Shown piece by piece: positions 51,226-59,913 of a stretch of 64,000 nucleotides of DNA. A program made the translations under genes and the position numbers. Each line of letters begins with the position of its first letter. Position 1 is the stretch's first letter. A model generated the notes under the pieces. It ran no database searches. It was not told the origin of the DNA and was given only the letters and a program-made list of their open reading frames with translations. Source of the DNA: Mycobacterium sp. (GTDB taxonomy: Bacteria; Actinomycetota; Actinomycetes; Mycobacteriales; Mycobacteriaceae); contig JACPVR010000022.1 of the NCBI GenBank assembly GCA_016197405.1, positions 186,001 to 250,000 on the forward strand, written 5' to 3'.

Positions 51226-52158
51226 TCAGCGGCGAATCGGTTGGACGGCAGGACTTGTGGACCTGTTGCCCGCCGGATCGCCGGTGCCGATCCCCACCCC
51301 GATCTTGGCCAGCAGGACTTCGCGCAAGGTCACGTCGGCGTTCACGTCGATACCCGCTCGCCGCTGAGCGCGTCCGATCTCGCTGATCAGCAGCCAGACC
51401 AGTCCGAGACTCAACACGACAGTCGCGGTACCGCCGAGGTACACCAGTGCCATCGAGCCGTTCCCGTTGACATCGGCATTGAAGTTGCTGTTGAGCGCGG
51501 TGAACGTGGGCCACCCGAGGGCGCCGTTGAGGCCCGCGTACAGGCCGGGCAGGATCGGGATGACGAGGAGCTGCCCCCAGCCGACGAGGCGGTGACGCAG
51601 CAGGAAGAAGACGAATCCCGCGGTCAGTTGCAGTGTGGCATCGATGGTGTACCACCAGGCCGGCGCACCGAAGAACAAGAACGGCTGTTGACCGTAGTAC
51701 TTGTAGAGCCCGAACTGAGCGCCCGTGATCTGCAGCGCCGCATCGAAGGTCCATGACAACGCGTACGCGTAGACGAAGAACTTCGCGCCCTTGCCCAGCA
51801 GGATGGCGCGATAGATGACGTAGGCCTGCAGACCGAAGAAGAACGAATAGCCCAAAACCACGTACAGCGGGATGTGGCGGGCGAAGAGGTTGACGGTGAC
51901 CGCGACGTTGTCGGTGGCAAACCACAGCAGCCCGAGATAGTCGAGGTAGGGCTCCAAAAGTCCCATGCACAAACCACCGATGAGGAACACCAGTCCCAAC
52001 TTGTCCCCGCGGATGGCCAGGCGCACCACCCAGATCAGCGCGAGCGCCCAGAAGGTCAGGCAGATGACGGTGAAGGCCATGCTCCACACGTGGGGGGCGG
52101 AGAGATCAGCGGGCGGCACCGGATACATCGGTGGCGCCTGACTGAGCAGGTGGGTCAT
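51226..52158 (-). CDS. AveC-superfamily-like membrane protein C
   Basis: 310-aa membrane protein with about seven hydrophobic segments. Motif GGLCMGLLEPYLDYLGLLWF (Glu69, Pro70, Asp73) followed by NVAVTVNLFARHIPLYVVLGY matches the proteins at 40290 and 42044. A 50-residue polar C-terminal tail is unique to this copy. ATG 52158, first gene of the carotenoid-oxygenase set; GAGG lies 11 bases upstream. That each of the two minus-strand sets carries at least one member supports a shared biochemical purpose. Confidence 0.82.
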   Translation of the reverse strand: MTHLLSQAPPMYPVPPADLSAPHVWSMAFTVICLTFWALALIWVVRLAIRGDKLGLVFLIGGLCMGLLEPYLDYLGLLWFATDNVAVTVNLFARHIPLYVVLGYSFFFGLQAYVIYRAILLGKGAKFFVYAYALSWTFDAALQITGAQFGLYKYYGQQPFLFFGAPAWWYTIDATLQLTAGFVFFLLRHRLVGWGQLLVIPILPGLYAGLNGALGWPTFTALNSNFNADVNGNGSMALVYLGGTATVVLSLGLVWLLISEIGRAQRRAGIDVNADVTLREVLLAKIGVGIGTGDPAGNRSTSPAVQPIRR

Positions 52159-52531
52159 TCGGATGGTGTCCTCTCGTAGTTCTGTTGTCGGCCTCTTGTC
52201 GCAACGGTGATCGAGTACTGCCTTGGCGAACCGTGCATCGACAGCTCGTGCACACCGACTCCGTAGATGTGCGCTGGGCCACATCTGATGTATCTCACAT
52301 ATGCGTATCAAAACGCAATAGATGATCTGCATTCTGTATTCACACAGGGGCGTTGATCCCGAAACGCAAGCGCATTCCCGCGAGGCGCATCGAATCACCC
52401 GCGCGATCGCCCGGCATCGTCGAATTCCCTGCCAGAACCACACATCCGATGGCATCACCACCCTCAGGAAACGCAAAATGTATATGCTCCGGGGATGACG
52501 AGCCGCTTTTGCGTACGCCGATGGGGCCGCC
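52159..52531. promoter_or_regulatory. 373-bp divergent control region with repeated ACGCAA elements
   Basis: No gene. ACGCAA occurs at 52313-52318, 52364-52369 and 52471-52476, and inverted (TTGCGT) at 52509-52514; one more lies just inside the Lrp gene (52554-52559). TGCGT (52302-52306) pairs with ACGCA (52313-52317) as a 5-bp dyad. Spacings of 51 and 107 bp are near whole helical turns. It is AT-richer than the flanking genes. This is a likely operator for one or both Lrp proteins. Confidence 0.5.
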
Positions 52532-53539
52532 GTGCGGCCGACTGAACCGGCAGACGCAATATGCGAAACGGCCCCGCGGACACAGCGGAATCTGGATCCC
52601 GAGGCTCTCGACGCGCTCGACAGCATGCTCATCGACTGCCTGCGTCGCAACGGCCGAGAGACCAACCGTTTCCTGGCACTGCAGCTGGGAGTCAGCGAGG
52701 TGACCGTCGCCGCGCGACTGCGCCGGTTGGAGGAGTCGGGCCGCCTACGAGTCACCGCCGTCACCGACATCGGCCTGCTCGAGCACAGCCATCTTGCGTT
52801 CGCGATGATCGACGTTTCGGGCAGATCCGCATACGACGTCGCCGACGATCTGGCTCAGATACCCGAGGCGATGTCAGTCACAGTCTGCACCGGACGCTTC
52901 GACGTCGTGGCGACACTGCTGGGCCGCGATCACCGCCACATCAGCGAATTGTTCGGGACGACCCTGCCTTCGATCCCGGGAGTGGCCAACATTCATGGCT
53001 GTATGGGACTGGAAGTGCTTAAGTTCGAGTCGAATTGGGCAGTTTTCGCAGAAACCGTTGCCACTACGCCTCCGCCGCGGCCCGGCGAGCAGGTTGACGA
53101 CATGGATCTGGCGATCATCGCCCTACTCCAAGTCGACGGGCGCCGAAGCAATCGCGAGCTGGCCGCCGAGCTCGGCGTCTCGGAGGCCACCGTTCGGGGG
53201 CGCATCAAGCACATGCTTGCGCGACGGGTCTTTCGCATCCAGGCGGTGTGCGATCTGGATACCGCCGGTATGGGAGCGCACGCCGTCCTCGGAATCAAGG
53301 CGGCTCCCGGGAGTGTCGATGCACTCGTCGAGGCCCTGGCGCCACGTGACGACATCACCCAGATCGATCGCGTACTCCACGGTTTCGACCTCATTGCCGT
53401 GTTGGTCGCCCCCGACCGGACCTCGCTGTTGGCCACGGTTGTCGACCAGATCTCGGTTCTTCCAGGAATGCTCGGGGTGCAAACCCTTTGCAGCTCAAAA
53501 ACAGTCAAGCATGCCTACGCATGGACATGGATGGTGTAG
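52532..53539 (+). CDS. Tandem-domain Lrp/AsnC-family regulator 1
   Basis: 335-aa regulator made of two Lrp halves in one chain. First HTH about 28-80 (LIDCLRRNGRETNRFLALQL, then GVSEVTVAARLRRLEESG), first ligand domain to about 165, second HTH about 190-240 (LLQVDGRRSNRELAAELGVS, then EATVRGRIKHM), second ligand domain to the end (HAYAWTWMV). GTG 52532. It is divergent from the AveC-like/carotenoid-oxygenase set and is a natural candidate to control it. Paralogous to the next gene with equal length. Confidence 0.88.
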   Translation: MRPTEPADAICETAPRTQRNLDPEALDALDSMLIDCLRRNGRETNRFLALQLGVSEVTVAARLRRLEESGRLRVTAVTDIGLLEHSHLAFAMIDVSGRSAYDVADDLAQIPEAMSVTVCTGRFDVVATLLGRDHRHISELFGTTLPSIPGVANIHGCMGLEVLKFESNWAVFAETVATTPPPRPGEQVDDMDLAIIALLQVDGRRSNRELAAELGVSEATVRGRIKHMLARRVFRIQAVCDLDTAGMGAHAVLGIKAAPGSVDALVEALAPRDDITQIDRVLHGFDLIAVLVAPDRTSLLATVVDQISVLPGMLGVQTLCSSKTVKHAYAWTWMV

Positions 53540-53850
53540 CCGTGCGGAGCACCCTGTGCAGCTGCGGACCCCCTCGCCGTCAGGGCAGAGCGCGCGCACC
53601 GAGATTTTGCGTTCAGAAATATTGGAATTCCTATGCAAAGTGCAAGGTGCTCGTCGAACATGTGTACGTGGGACACCAGACGGTCAAACCACCTCAGGTG
53701 ACACCCGCAGTTGAGGCCAGCTGATACGGTATGCCCTGCACAAGGCTGTCCAGCTGCACCGTTTGGACCTACGGACCAATACCGGGTGCGCCGCCGGACG
53801 GGCGGATCACCGCCGCGCGAGACCTTTGGCGAACGGATTGAGGACGGGCA
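53540..53850. promoter_or_regulatory. 311-bp gap between the two Lrp genes, with a shared motif
   Basis: No convincing ORF. ATTTTGCGTT at 53604-53613 is the exact reverse complement of AACGCAAAAT at 52470-52479 in front of the first Lrp gene. Such a shared 10-mer suggests a binding site for these regulators. The remainder shows no other structure I can support. Confidence 0.45.
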
Positions 53851-54858
53851 GTGGCGAAGTCGACTGGCAGGGCGGATGAAAAGCGCACCCCGAGCATTCC
53901 CGCCGTAGTACAGACGGTGATCGAGCTGGACGACTTGGACAGGGCTTTGCTCGAGCTTCTCCGCATCGACGGACGTGAGAGCAATCGCTCGCTGGGATCG
54001 AAGCTCGACGTCAACGAGGTCACGGTCGCCGCCCGGTTGCGTCGCCTCGAGGAATCGGGCGTCATGCGCGTGGTCGCCATCACCGATATCCGGTTGTTCG
54101 GTCATCGTGAATTCGCTTTCGCGATGATCAACGTCGGCGGCAGATCCGTCTACGACGTAGCCGCGGACTTGGCCAAACTCCCAGAATCCATCGCGGTGAC
54201 GGTGTCCACCGGCCGCTTCGACATCATCGTCCCGGTCCTGGGACGGGACCGACTGCACATCGCGGAACTGTTCGGAACGGTATTACCCAAGATCAAGGGT
54301 GTCCGTTCGATACATGCGAGCATGGCGTTGGACGTCGTCAAGTACGAATCCAAGTGGTCGCTGTTCGGCGTTGATTCCGGCTCCACCCCCAAGGCTCAAC
54401 CCAGCGATACCGTCGATGAGATGGACCTGGCGATCATCGCTCTGCTGCAGGTCAATGCCCGCCGCAGCAACCGGCAGATCGCGACGGACCTCGGCGTCTC
54501 CGAAGGCACGGTACGCGGCCGCATCAAACGTATGCAGGCCGACCGCGTATTCCGCATTCAAGCGGTGTCCGACATTGTCGTGTCCGGTTTGGGCGCCCAC
54601 GCATTTGTCGGCATCAAAACCGCGCCCGCGAAGGTCAATTCCGTCGCAAAGCTGCTGGCCGAGCGCGAGGACGTCGCCCAGATCACCCGTGTCCTGGATC
54701 GCCTCGACCTGATGGCTGTCATGATCGCCCCTGATCGTGCGTCGCTGATCGCGGCCATTCACAACGAGATCGCGCTGCTGCCGGGTGTGCAGAGCGTCGA
54801 AACATTCGACACCGTGGGCACACTCAAACACACCTACCTGTGGACCTGGATCGTCTAG
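53851..54858 (+). CDS. Tandem-domain Lrp/AsnC-family regulator 2
   Basis: 335-aa paralogue of the preceding gene: LLELLRIDGRESNRSLGSKL, then NEVTVAARLRRLEESGVM; ligand domain; second HTH LLQVNARRSNRQIATDLGVS with EGTVRGRIKRM; final HTYLWTWIV. The two proteins match across the whole length, so the pair arose by gene duplication after the internal domain fusion. GTG 53851 start. It converges on the mce operon with a 12-bp gap. Confidence 0.88.
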   Translation: MAKSTGRADEKRTPSIPAVVQTVIELDDLDRALLELLRIDGRESNRSLGSKLDVNEVTVAARLRRLEESGVMRVVAITDIRLFGHREFAFAMINVGGRSVYDVAADLAKLPESIAVTVSTGRFDIIVPVLGRDRLHIAELFGTVLPKIKGVRSIHASMALDVVKYESKWSLFGVDSGSTPKAQPSDTVDEMDLAIIALLQVNARRSNRQIATDLGVSEGTVRGRIKRMQADRVFRIQAVSDIVVSGLGAHAFVGIKTAPAKVNSVAKLLAEREDVAQITRVLDRLDLMAVMIAPDRASLIAAIHNEIALLPGVQSVETFDTVGTLKHTYLWTWIV

Positions 54859-54870
54859 CGTCCGTCTTCG

Positions 54871-55275
54871 TCAGGAGAAGTGGGGCGTGTTGCCGTAGCA
54901 GGTGACGTTACCGACGTCGAGGGTGCTCTCGCACAGTGCGCGGCCACCTTGAGAGATCCGGACGGTGACCCACTTGTAGGGCCCACGTATCCGCCGCCAG
55001 TCCGCCCGCACCTGCGCGCCCTGACCAGTGGGTCCTTCAGCGTCTGCGATAGGCACATCGATGCGCCACGGCAACGGTATGGACGTGATCAACCTGCGCC
55101 CGCCCTGGTCGACGTATTCGATATCGGCCATCGGAATACTGTCCGAAATAACCTCGTATGTCACGGTTTCGGCGGCTTGCGCCGAGGGCATCCCGCAGTC
55201 CGCCGATCCGAGTGCGAGGATCAGGAGCACGCCGCCCGCCCCGGCGCGCTGCAGCCGGCAGGGGCTGGTCGTCAT
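54871..55275 (-). CDS. Small exported protein at the end of the mce operon (MmpS-like)
   Basis: 134-aa protein with a signal peptide ending at AQA before AETVTYEVISDSIPMADIEY, then a compact beta-rich domain with VQVRADW-like QVRADWRRIRGPYKWVTVRI and two Cys (ALCESTLDVGNVTCYG). The opening VTYEV and the DIEYVDQGG strand resemble the external domain of MmpS proteins, though it lacks their anchor helix. ATG 55275 overlaps the upstream stop (ATGA), so it belongs to the mce operon. Function unknown; a periplasmic accessory of the transporter is likely from position. Confidence 0.75.
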   Translation of the reverse strand: MTTSPCRLQRAGAGGVLLILALGSADCGMPSAQAAETVTYEVISDSIPMADIEYVDQGGRRLITSIPLPWRIDVPIADAEGPTGQGAQVRADWRRIRGPYKWVTVRISQGGRALCESTLDVGNVTCYGNTPHFS

Positions 55276-55913
55276 TTTCCGCCCACGACGGCGCCGATTC
55301 CGCCGACGTCGGTGATCAGCCAGTTGTTGTTGCTGTCGATGGTGATGCTGTAGGTAGCCGTGGACTGGAGGTTGTCCGGCGCCTGGGTGGTCTTGGTCAG
55401 CACGCTGACGAAGGTGTCCACTACGTACACACCGTTGGTGTCGGTACGGACCTTTGCGGTCAGCGGCTCGGCAGTCGATGTCCACTGCAGCGGAATCAGG
55501 AGCTGTTCCATCGACTTGGCTGCCTTGGTCAGCTTGTCGGTGAGCTCAGGCGATGTGCCACTGACCAGATGGTTCTTCCAGGTGTTGATGTCCTGGAAGT
55601 TCATCGCCGCGGCTTGTACCGCATAGTCCAAGGCTATTTGCTCAGCGTGTTTACGCCCGTCAGCGGCATTCAGTTGCGCCTGGACGGTGGATCGCTCACC
55701 CATGTACAGCCAGGTCATGACCCCGAGCGCCAAAGCCATCAGCACGAAGGCGAGGCCTGTCAGCAGTGTCCGAACGCTCAGTGACACCCGGCGACCCACC
55801 CGCTGGGTATCCGTACCGCCGTCGCGCGAACTGGTCACGGCTTCGGAAACCTCAGTGCCGTCGGCACCTTCGGCCGTGTCGGCGTGTTCTTCGGTCATGG
55901 CGACATTGTTCAC
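55272..55913 (-). CDS. Mce-associated membrane protein (Mam)
   Basis: 213-aa single-pass protein: acidic N-terminal 45 residues, one membrane segment (LLTGLAFVLMALALGVMTWL, about 50-70) and an exterior SnoaL/NTF2-like domain (ALDYAVQAAAMNFQDINTWK, then VLTKTTQAPDNLQSTATYSI and NNNWLITDVGG). This is the standard Mam architecture found after mce genes. GTG 55913 has AAAGGAA nine bases upstream; ATG 55898 and GTG 55922 are alternatives. Such proteins stabilise Mce transporter complexes in related species. Confidence 0.88.
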   Translation of the reverse strand: MNNVAMTEEHADTAEGADGTEVSEAVTSSRDGGTDTQRVGRRVSLSVRTLLTGLAFVLMALALGVMTWLYMGERSTVQAQLNAADGRKHAEQIALDYAVQAAAMNFQDINTWKNHLVSGTSPELTDKLTKAAKSMEQLLIPLQWTSTAEPLTAKVRTDTNGVYVVDTFVSVLTKTTQAPDNLQSTATYSITIDSNNNWLITDVGGIGAVVGGK

Positions 55914-55938
55914 CCGGACCACTTCCTTTCATCGGAGA

Positions 55939-56895
55939 TTACGGTGGCGGAGTCTTCACCCGAAGCGTGATGGTCCCGTCCTCGGGAATCGCGTTGAGCA
56001 TGTTGGACAGGATCTGGCCGGTGTCGAAGTTCATCGCCGCCGCCGCCACCGCCTTGATGTTCGGCGTGAAGGCTTCGGCGAAGACCTTGAGATCAGGGGC
56101 TCGATCGTCGAGGAAGCCCTGAACCCGGTTCATCAACCGGCCGACATTGCGAATGCCCTCCGGGGAACCGGTCTCGGTGACCAAGTCCTGGGCGTATCGG
56201 TGTAGCCAGTGGATGGGCGGACCGAGCGCATAGAGAGAAGGGGCGATCTCCGCCAGTCGAGGACCTACGAACCCGGCGTTCTCCAACAAGGTCTGCATGT
56301 TCTCCAGCACATGCCCGCCTGCGCCATTCATGCCCATGACGGCGTTTCGCAGGAGCATGCTGGCGCGTTCCAAATTGGGCAGCACCGCTTTGTCGCTGGG
56401 CAGTGCACCGTCGAGCTCGCCGACCAGTCGGCTCAAGGCAGCGGGATCCATCTGGTTGAGCACTCGCGTCACGCTGGTCGCCAGTTCGGATATGGAGGCC
56501 GGTTGGCGCACGTTCTCCGTGGCCACCTGCTGACCGTCATAGAACATCGGGCCCGACGAGGTACGCGGGAGCAGTCCGATATAGGACTCGCCCAGCGCCG
56601 ACAGGTTCTCCAGCCGCACTTCGCTATCGACGGGAATCGGATAATTCTTGTCGACGTAGAAACTGACGGTGGCCTCGTCCAGTGTCGTGCGGATAGCGGT
56701 GACCTTGCCCACCGGCACGCCACGCAACAGCACGTTGGAGTCGACCACCAAGCCGTTGATATCGGGCACCTGCATCGTGATGTTGATCCGCTCCTGCGGG
56801 GGCCCGATTCGGACACCGAGTGCGGCAATGTAATACACGCATGACACGACGATCACCGCGAAGGCGGTGAATGACAGGACGTAACGGAACTTCAC
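55939..56895 (-). CDS. mceF: MCE-family protein MceF
   Basis: 318-aa sixth Mce subunit, anchored by an N-terminal membrane helix (YVLSFTAFAVIVVSCVYYIA). The MCE domain (about 35-110) has VPDINGLVVDSNVLLRGVPV and GESYIGLLP; a long helical region follows with PNLERASMLLRNAVMGM. Shorter than many MceF proteins (about 400-500 aa) because the Pro-rich tail is minimal. ATG 56895 overlaps the mceE stop. Part of the hexameric needle that shuttles lipids across the periplasm. Confidence 0.93.
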   Translation of the reverse strand: MKFRYVLSFTAFAVIVVSCVYYIAALGVRIGPPQERINITMQVPDINGLVVDSNVLLRGVPVGKVTAIRTTLDEATVSFYVDKNYPIPVDSEVRLENLSALGESYIGLLPRTSSGPMFYDGQQVATENVRQPASISELATSVTRVLNQMDPAALSRLVGELDGALPSDKAVLPNLERASMLLRNAVMGMNGAGGHVLENMQTLLENAGFVGPRLAEIAPSLYALGPPIHWLHRYAQDLVTETGSPEGIRNVGRLMNRVQGFLDDRAPDLKVFAEAFTPNIKAVAAAAMNFDTGQILSNMLNAIPEDGTITLRVKTPPP

Positions 56896-57890
56896 GGCAT
56901 TGCCCCCAACATGCGCAGCACATCTTCGACATTGCCCGAGATCTCTCGCCCGTCCGAAGTCTGGACCGACGTGATGTTCATGGCCGGATACCGGTCCTGC
57001 GGCAGGAACACATCGGTGAAAAGTTGGCGCCAGGGCCGGTACTCACCTTCGACCGCCCACTTCGACTTCTGCACCTTGTCCAAGGCTATTCCCAACGAAT
57101 TCAGGAATGGCACAAGCCAATAGCCACCGGTATAGATGCTGCCGACGGACGGAACCAGCGTGCCGATCGCGATGCCGGTCTCCGCCATCCGGTCCCATTG
57201 CGTCATACCCGCCGGGGAGAACCAGTAGTTCAGCTTCGGCGTGTTCGCACTGATGACGCCGGCGGTGTCCGCGACACCGTTGAGCCACAGATCGACGGTA
57301 TCGACATTGCGCGAGAGATCCTGCAAGTTCATCGATACCCGGGACGAGATTGCCCGCACCTCGTCGAGCTGCTGCGGCGTCACGTTGTTGACCCTGATGA
57401 TGCTGTCCTGGATCCGCTGAATGGACCCACTGGTGACAAATGCCGCCATATTGGCAATGGTGTCCTCCAACTGCGGCGGCGATGTGGTCTGCGCCAACGG
57501 AATACGACCGTCGGGGGCCAACATCTGCGCACCTGCCGTCGGCTCGGGCGCGCGCTCGAGGGCGACGTAGATATCGCCCAGCACGGTGGCTTGCTGCAAC
57601 ATCGCCCGCGACCCGGCGGGAATCGTGATCCCGTGCTCGATTCGCGCGGTGACATCGACCGCCGACGGTGTCACCGCCATGCTCTCGACCACGCCGACCG
57701 TCGTGCCGTCCATCACCACCTTGGCGCGTTCGGGCAGGTTCAGCACATTCGCGAACTCCAGTACGACGTCATAGCCGTCGCCGTAAGTCTTGCCAGGCTG
57801 CGGCATGTCGTCGACGTTGATCGAAGCGCACGACGACAACGCCAACGAAGCGATGGCGGCTGCGGTCAGGGCACGGAGTTTGCGTGTCAT
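56892..57890 (-). CDS. mceE: MCE-family lipoprotein MceE
   Basis: 332-aa lipoprotein subunit (LprK-type). Signal peptide with lipobox LALSSCAS (Cys21), then an MCE domain: YDVVLEFANVLNLPERAKVV and TTVGVVESMAV, followed by GDIYVALERAPE. The helical half contains IRVNNVTPQQLDEVRAISSR. ATG 57890, TGATG overlap with mceD. All features fit the family. Confidence 0.93.
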   Translation of the reverse strand: MTRKLRALTAAAIASLALSSCASINVDDMPQPGKTYGDGYDVVLEFANVLNLPERAKVVMDGTTVGVVESMAVTPSAVDVTARIEHGITIPAGSRAMLQQATVLGDIYVALERAPEPTAGAQMLAPDGRIPLAQTTSPPQLEDTIANMAAFVTSGSIQRIQDSIIRVNNVTPQQLDEVRAISSRVSMNLQDLSRNVDTVDLWLNGVADTAGVISANTPKLNYWFSPAGMTQWDRMAETGIAIGTLVPSVGSIYTGGYWLVPFLNSLGIALDKVQKSKWAVEGEYRPWRQLFTDVFLPQDRYPAMNITSVQTSDGREISGNVEDVLRMLGAMP

Positions 57891-58960
57891 CAGCGGGTCG
57901 CATTCAAGAAGACGTACTGCAGGAGATTGATATCGACGCCGTAAGGCTGTCCGGCGACGTTGGCACAGCTACCCGGCATCGAGGCGTTCATGACGGCGCA
58001 CACGTACGGGCCGTTGGGTGAACGGACGTGATAGAGCGGCGGCCGAAACGACATGATGAAGTCCCGGTTGTTGAAATGGTTTGCCGCGCCGTTGATCCAC
58101 CTGGGCAACGGGTCGAGCAGACTGGCCAGTCCCGCAGCGTGTGGTGAGTTGATCCGCAGGGCATCCGACACCGAGTTGAGCGTCAGCTGGATCTCGTCGC
58201 CGGCGTGCACCTCCAGATCGGAGACGGCAGTGATGATCGGGACCAGCGGCTGGACCATGTCGCGGGCACCGACGATGGCATTGACCACGTCAGGGGTCGT
58301 CGTCCCGGCGTCGTTGAGGATCTCTTTCATGGGGCCGCGCATCTGCAGAAGGGTGTCGGTCACCAATCCGAGGTTCGTGACGATCGAGCTCATATCGCTG
58401 ATCGCGGCGTCGGGACTGTCGAGAAGGCTCGATGACGCGGTGAGGATCTGATTGACGCCGGCCCCGTTGCGCTGGCTGGCCTGATCGAGCTGGGCGATGA
58501 CATCGCCGATGTTCGATGACGTTTCGGGGTTGATCCCGTTGATGAAGGTGTTGGCCGATCCGATGATCTCCGAGAGGCTCTTCGGCGTGACCGAGCGGTC
58601 CAACGGCACGCACTGGCCGGCGCTCATCGTCGGGCCACTCGCATAGTTGCCCACCAGCTCCAGTGCCCGGTCGGCGAGGATCGACGTCGATCGCACAACG
58701 GCTTTGACATCGCCGGGCAGCGTGCGCTGCTGGTTCAAGGTGAAATCGACGCGCACGCTCTGCGGGCCCGGTTTGATCGCGTCGATCGTGCCGATCTTGT
58801 AGCCCATTTGGGTCACCGGATTGCCGGCATAGAGCCCGACCGAGTCGGGCAGGATGGCGCAATAGTGGGCTGCGGTCGGCGCCGCAGTGGACGTGGCGCA
58901 GGACGTCACCGATGCGGCCACCACGACGCCTGCCAGCAGCAGACGCGGCCCCCTCAGCAC
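57890..58960 (-). CDS. mceD: MCE-family protein MceD with a lipobox
   Basis: 356-aa subunit. The N-terminus reads LRGPRLLLAGVVVAASVTSC, which is a lipoprotein signal with Cys21, unusual because MceD normally has a plain membrane anchor. The MCE domain has YAGNPVTQMGYKIGTIDAIK and FTLNQQRTLPGDVKAVVRST, then LVGNYASGP. GTG 58960 overlaps the mceC stop and gives the right lipobox spacing; ATG 58984 would add eight residues without a ribosome site. Confidence 0.9.
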   Translation of the reverse strand: MLRGPRLLLAGVVVAASVTSCATSTAAPTAAHYCAILPDSVGLYAGNPVTQMGYKIGTIDAIKPGPQSVRVDFTLNQQRTLPGDVKAVVRSTSILADRALELVGNYASGPTMSAGQCVPLDRSVTPKSLSEIIGSANTFINGINPETSSNIGDVIAQLDQASQRNGAGVNQILTASSSLLDSPDAAISDMSSIVTNLGLVTDTLLQMRGPMKEILNDAGTTTPDVVNAIVGARDMVQPLVPIITAVSDLEVHAGDEIQLTLNSVSDALRINSPHAAGLASLLDPLPRWINGAANHFNNRDFIMSFRPPLYHVRSPNGPYVCAVMNASMPGSCANVAGQPYGVDINLLQYVFLNATR

Positions 58961-59913
58961 GGTGACCCCGGTACCGGTATACACAGGTCGGTCGCCAGCA
59001 GTTCCGGCGGCGAGTTCTGGCGGTCCAGCGCGTCGTCGAGACGGGTGCGGGTCCGCTTGAGGATGCGGACGATCAAGCCGTTGCGGTCGGCCCAGGTGCG
59101 CACGATCTGTTGCCAGCGAATGATCTTCTCCAGGAACTCATCTCGATGATTCATGTAGAACGTTCCAAGCGGCCCGATACCCTGCAGCACCTGGCCCATG
59201 CCTTGCAGCGCTCCGGCGAAGCCCTTGCCGTAGAGCACCAGTGTCTGCTCGAGGATGGAGACCTTTTCGATGAGCTCCTGCAAACGGCCGCGGTAATTGC
59301 TCAATTGGGCGATGTACTCGTCAGACATGTCGAGGATCTGCGTCAGCTGCCCGCGCTGGCGCTCCAGCGTGTCCGTCATGGTCTTACCGGCATCCACGAT
59401 CGAGCTGATGGTCTCGATGTTGGTACCTGTGAGGCCCTGCTGTACCTCGTTCAGCGACTGGTTGATGGGAGCCGTTTCGACCCGGTCGGTGATCCTGGTG
59501 GCATCGGTCAGTGTTCGAACGAGGCTGTACGGCAGAACCACTCGTTCTTTGGGAATCGGACGATCCCCGAGTGGTCGATCTCCGAGAGACTCGAGGCTGA
59601 CGTAGTAGCCACCGACGACAGTGAGCATCCGCACCTGAACGGTCGATTGGTCACCGACGAAAGCGTCACCCTTGACAGACGCCCGCACGCGCACTTCGTC
59701 GGGTTCGATCGAGAGGTCTTTGACCTGGCCCACGGTGATTCCCGCGATGCGCACATTGAGCCCCGGGCTGATCGAGGAGGCGTCGTCGGTGAAGAAGGTG
59801 ATGATCTTGTTGCCTGGCGGGCTGACGTACACCATGGCCGCGACGATCGCGAGGGCCGTCACGATGGCTACCGCCGCGCTGCCCAGTACTTTGGGATTGC
59901 GCAGTACGTTCAT
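58954..59913 (-). CDS. mceC: MCE-family protein MceC
   Basis: 319-aa subunit with an N-terminal anchor (VLGSAAVAIVTALAIVAAMV), MCE domain with ISPGLNVRIAGITVGQVKDL and QVRMLTVVGGYYVSLE, and a helical C-terminal part (GRLQELIEKVSILEQTLVLY). The C-terminus is short compared with MceC proteins that carry Pro-rich tails. ATG 59913 overlaps the mceB stop as ATGA, fixing the start. Confidence 0.93.
   Translation of the reverse strand: MNVLRNPKVLGSAAVAIVTALAIVAAMVYVSPPGNKIITFFTDDASSISPGLNVRIAGITVGQVKDLSIEPDEVRVRASVKGDAFVGDQSTVQVRMLTVVGGYYVSLESLGDRPLGDRPIPKERVVLPYSLVRTLTDATRITDRVETAPINQSLNEVQQGLTGTNIETISSIVDAGKTMTDTLERQRGQLTQILDMSDEYIAQLSNYRGRLQELIEKVSILEQTLVLYGKGFAGALQGMGQVLQGIGPLGTFYMNHRDEFLEKIIRWQQIVRTWADRNGLIVRILKRTRTRLDDALDRQNSPPELLATDLCIPVPGSPC

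Noticed and set aside
52158..52330. Candidate -35/-10 (TTGATA ... TACATC) for the AveC-like gene at 52158
   Set aside because: Best spacing is 13 nt, outside the usual range; I could not settle on one pair.
53540..53850. Short open frames between the two Lrp genes
   Set aside because: No plausible start with ribosome site and no protein-like composition.
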